A DNA stretch of 64,000 nucleotides from Brachionus manjavacas (Eukaryota; Rotifera; Eurotatoria; Ploima; Brachionidae): NCBI GenBank assembly GCA_019054805.1, contig JAHQIY010000013.1, positions 496,001 to 560,000 on the forward strand, in the 5' to 3' direction. The position numbers were made by a program, and so were the translations under genes. Every line of letters begins with the position of its first letter. Within the stretch, counting starts at the first letter, position 1. The notes below the pieces were generated by a model. That model had not been told where the DNA came from. It ran no database searches and saw only the letters and a list, made by a program, of their open reading frames with translations. Positions 63,401-64,000 of the stretch are shown in pieces.

Positions 63401-64000
63401 AGATTTAGCTTTTTCGGAAAAAAATTTTAAAAATTTATAAAAGAATTTAACAAATAAAATTTTTTTTTTTATTAATTTGTATGGAAAGATCAATTAATAC
63501 TTATTTAATCGAATAAAAAATCAAATTATTTGAAAATCAGAACAAAATTCATGATTTTGCATGACTCCATATCAGAATGTCGGCGAAATAAATAAATAGT
63601 TTTTGAATAAAAAAACTGACATAGATCTAGCTTTTTCGGAAAAAAATTTTAAAAATTTATAAAAGAATTTAACAAATAATTTTTTTTTTTATTAATTTGT
63701 ATGGAATGATCAATTAATACTTATTTAATCGAATAAAAAATCTAAATTACGTGAAAATCAGAATAAAATTCATGATTTTTCATGACTCCATTATAGTAGA
63801 CATAATAACTTGCTTTTTAAATTTCAGAATGTCAGCGAAAATAATGATTTGTTTTTTGAATTAAAAAATTGACATAGATCTAGCTTTTTCGGAAAAAAAT
63901 TTTATAAATTTATAAAAGAATTTAACAAATAAAAAATTTTTTTTATTAATTTGTATGGAATGATCAATTAATACTTATTTAATCGAATAAAAATTCTAAA
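60500..64000 (+). repeat. Satellite B hexamer higher-order unit (1,424 bp)
   Basis: The variant AACTTGCTTTTTAAATTTC, followed by GCGAAAATAATGATTTG, has its CTTGCT at 60,961, 62,385 and 63,809, both steps exactly 1,424 bp. The variants AATTTAAGAATGTCAGC (about 60,500, 61,925, 63,350) and AAAATTCTAAATTATTTAAA (about 61,141, 62,565, 63,990) keep the same step. Six monomers make one unit, and it continues beyond the window. Confidence 0.88.

Larger units (their letters stand above)
45183..64000 (+). repeat. Satellite B array, long and short monomers
   Basis: About 78 monomers running off the right edge. The long form (about 247-257 bp) has GACTCCATTATAGTAGACAT and AACTTGACTTTTAAATTTCAG. The short form (about 217-227 bp) joins GACTCCA straight to TATCAG or TTTCAG, lacking 31 bases. 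Both share GAATGATCAATTAATACTTA, AATTGACATAGAT and GCTTTTTCGGAAAAAAATTT, and a T run of variable length (about 5-12). Long and short monomers mostly alternate, giving a dimer near 473 bp (51,914, 52,398, 52,871). A third variant carries CAGTTAGTGCTCTCTTTATC (for example 46,671, 48,066, 53,308, 58,502, 59,449). The first monomers, 45,190-46,600, are the most diverged. Not coding. Confidence 0.93.

Noticed and set aside
28537-64000. Regularly spaced repeats resembling a CRISPR array
   Set aside because: The whole monomer is repeated with no unique spacers, the period is 217-257 bp, and the context is eukaryotic.

Overview
This is a gene-poor, very AT-rich eukaryotic window that looks like pericentromeric or centromeric heterochromatin. 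No host protein-coding gene, rRNA or tRNA gene was found. The repeat types (an APE-type LINE, a Penelope-like GIY-YIG fragment, a Tc1/mariner-type MITE, and a reverse transcriptase/RNase H element with hepadnavirus-like RNase H motifs) suggest an invertebrate animal. I cannot name the species.

There are four regions. (1) From 1 to about 23,590 lies a macrosatellite. A dead, 5'-truncated LINE on the minus strand, plus an AT-rich spacer, is repeated head to tail seven times, with an eighth partial copy at the left edge. Units are 2.7-3.4 kb. Shared deletions and alternating spacer lengths show that whole units were duplicated as DNA, partly as 6.13 kb dimers. (2) From about 23,591 to 28,536 a block of satellite A is broken up by an island of mobile DNA. 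In order the island holds a 2.17 kb RT/RNase H element between 283/211 bp direct repeats, a 312 bp MITE with TA duplications, a Penelope-like endonuclease fragment with a hammerhead-like motif downstream, and a 166 bp unknown segment between perfect 18 bp repeats. (3) From 28,537 to about 45,182 satellite A runs uninterrupted, with a monomer of about 255 bp and higher-order periods near 772, 1,022 and 3,328 bp. (4) From about 45,183 to the window end lies satellite B, which mixes a long form (about 247-257 bp) and a short form (about 217-227 bp), with higher-order periods near 473, 696 and 1,424 bp.

Satellites A and B can be aligned over the whole monomer, so they are diverged members of one family. 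The short B form is the long form minus 31 bases. Both families keep a short dyad at the same place in the monomer, although its bases differ between families.

The only long open reading frame, 24,505-26,532, belongs to the RT/RNase H element. That element is far richer in G+C than its surroundings and is the most unusual single object here. The other short open frames are pieces of the dead LINE, or chance frames in repeats.

All statements come from reading the sequence by eye. Monomer counts and repeat boundaries are good to about ten bases unless a perfect repeat defines them.
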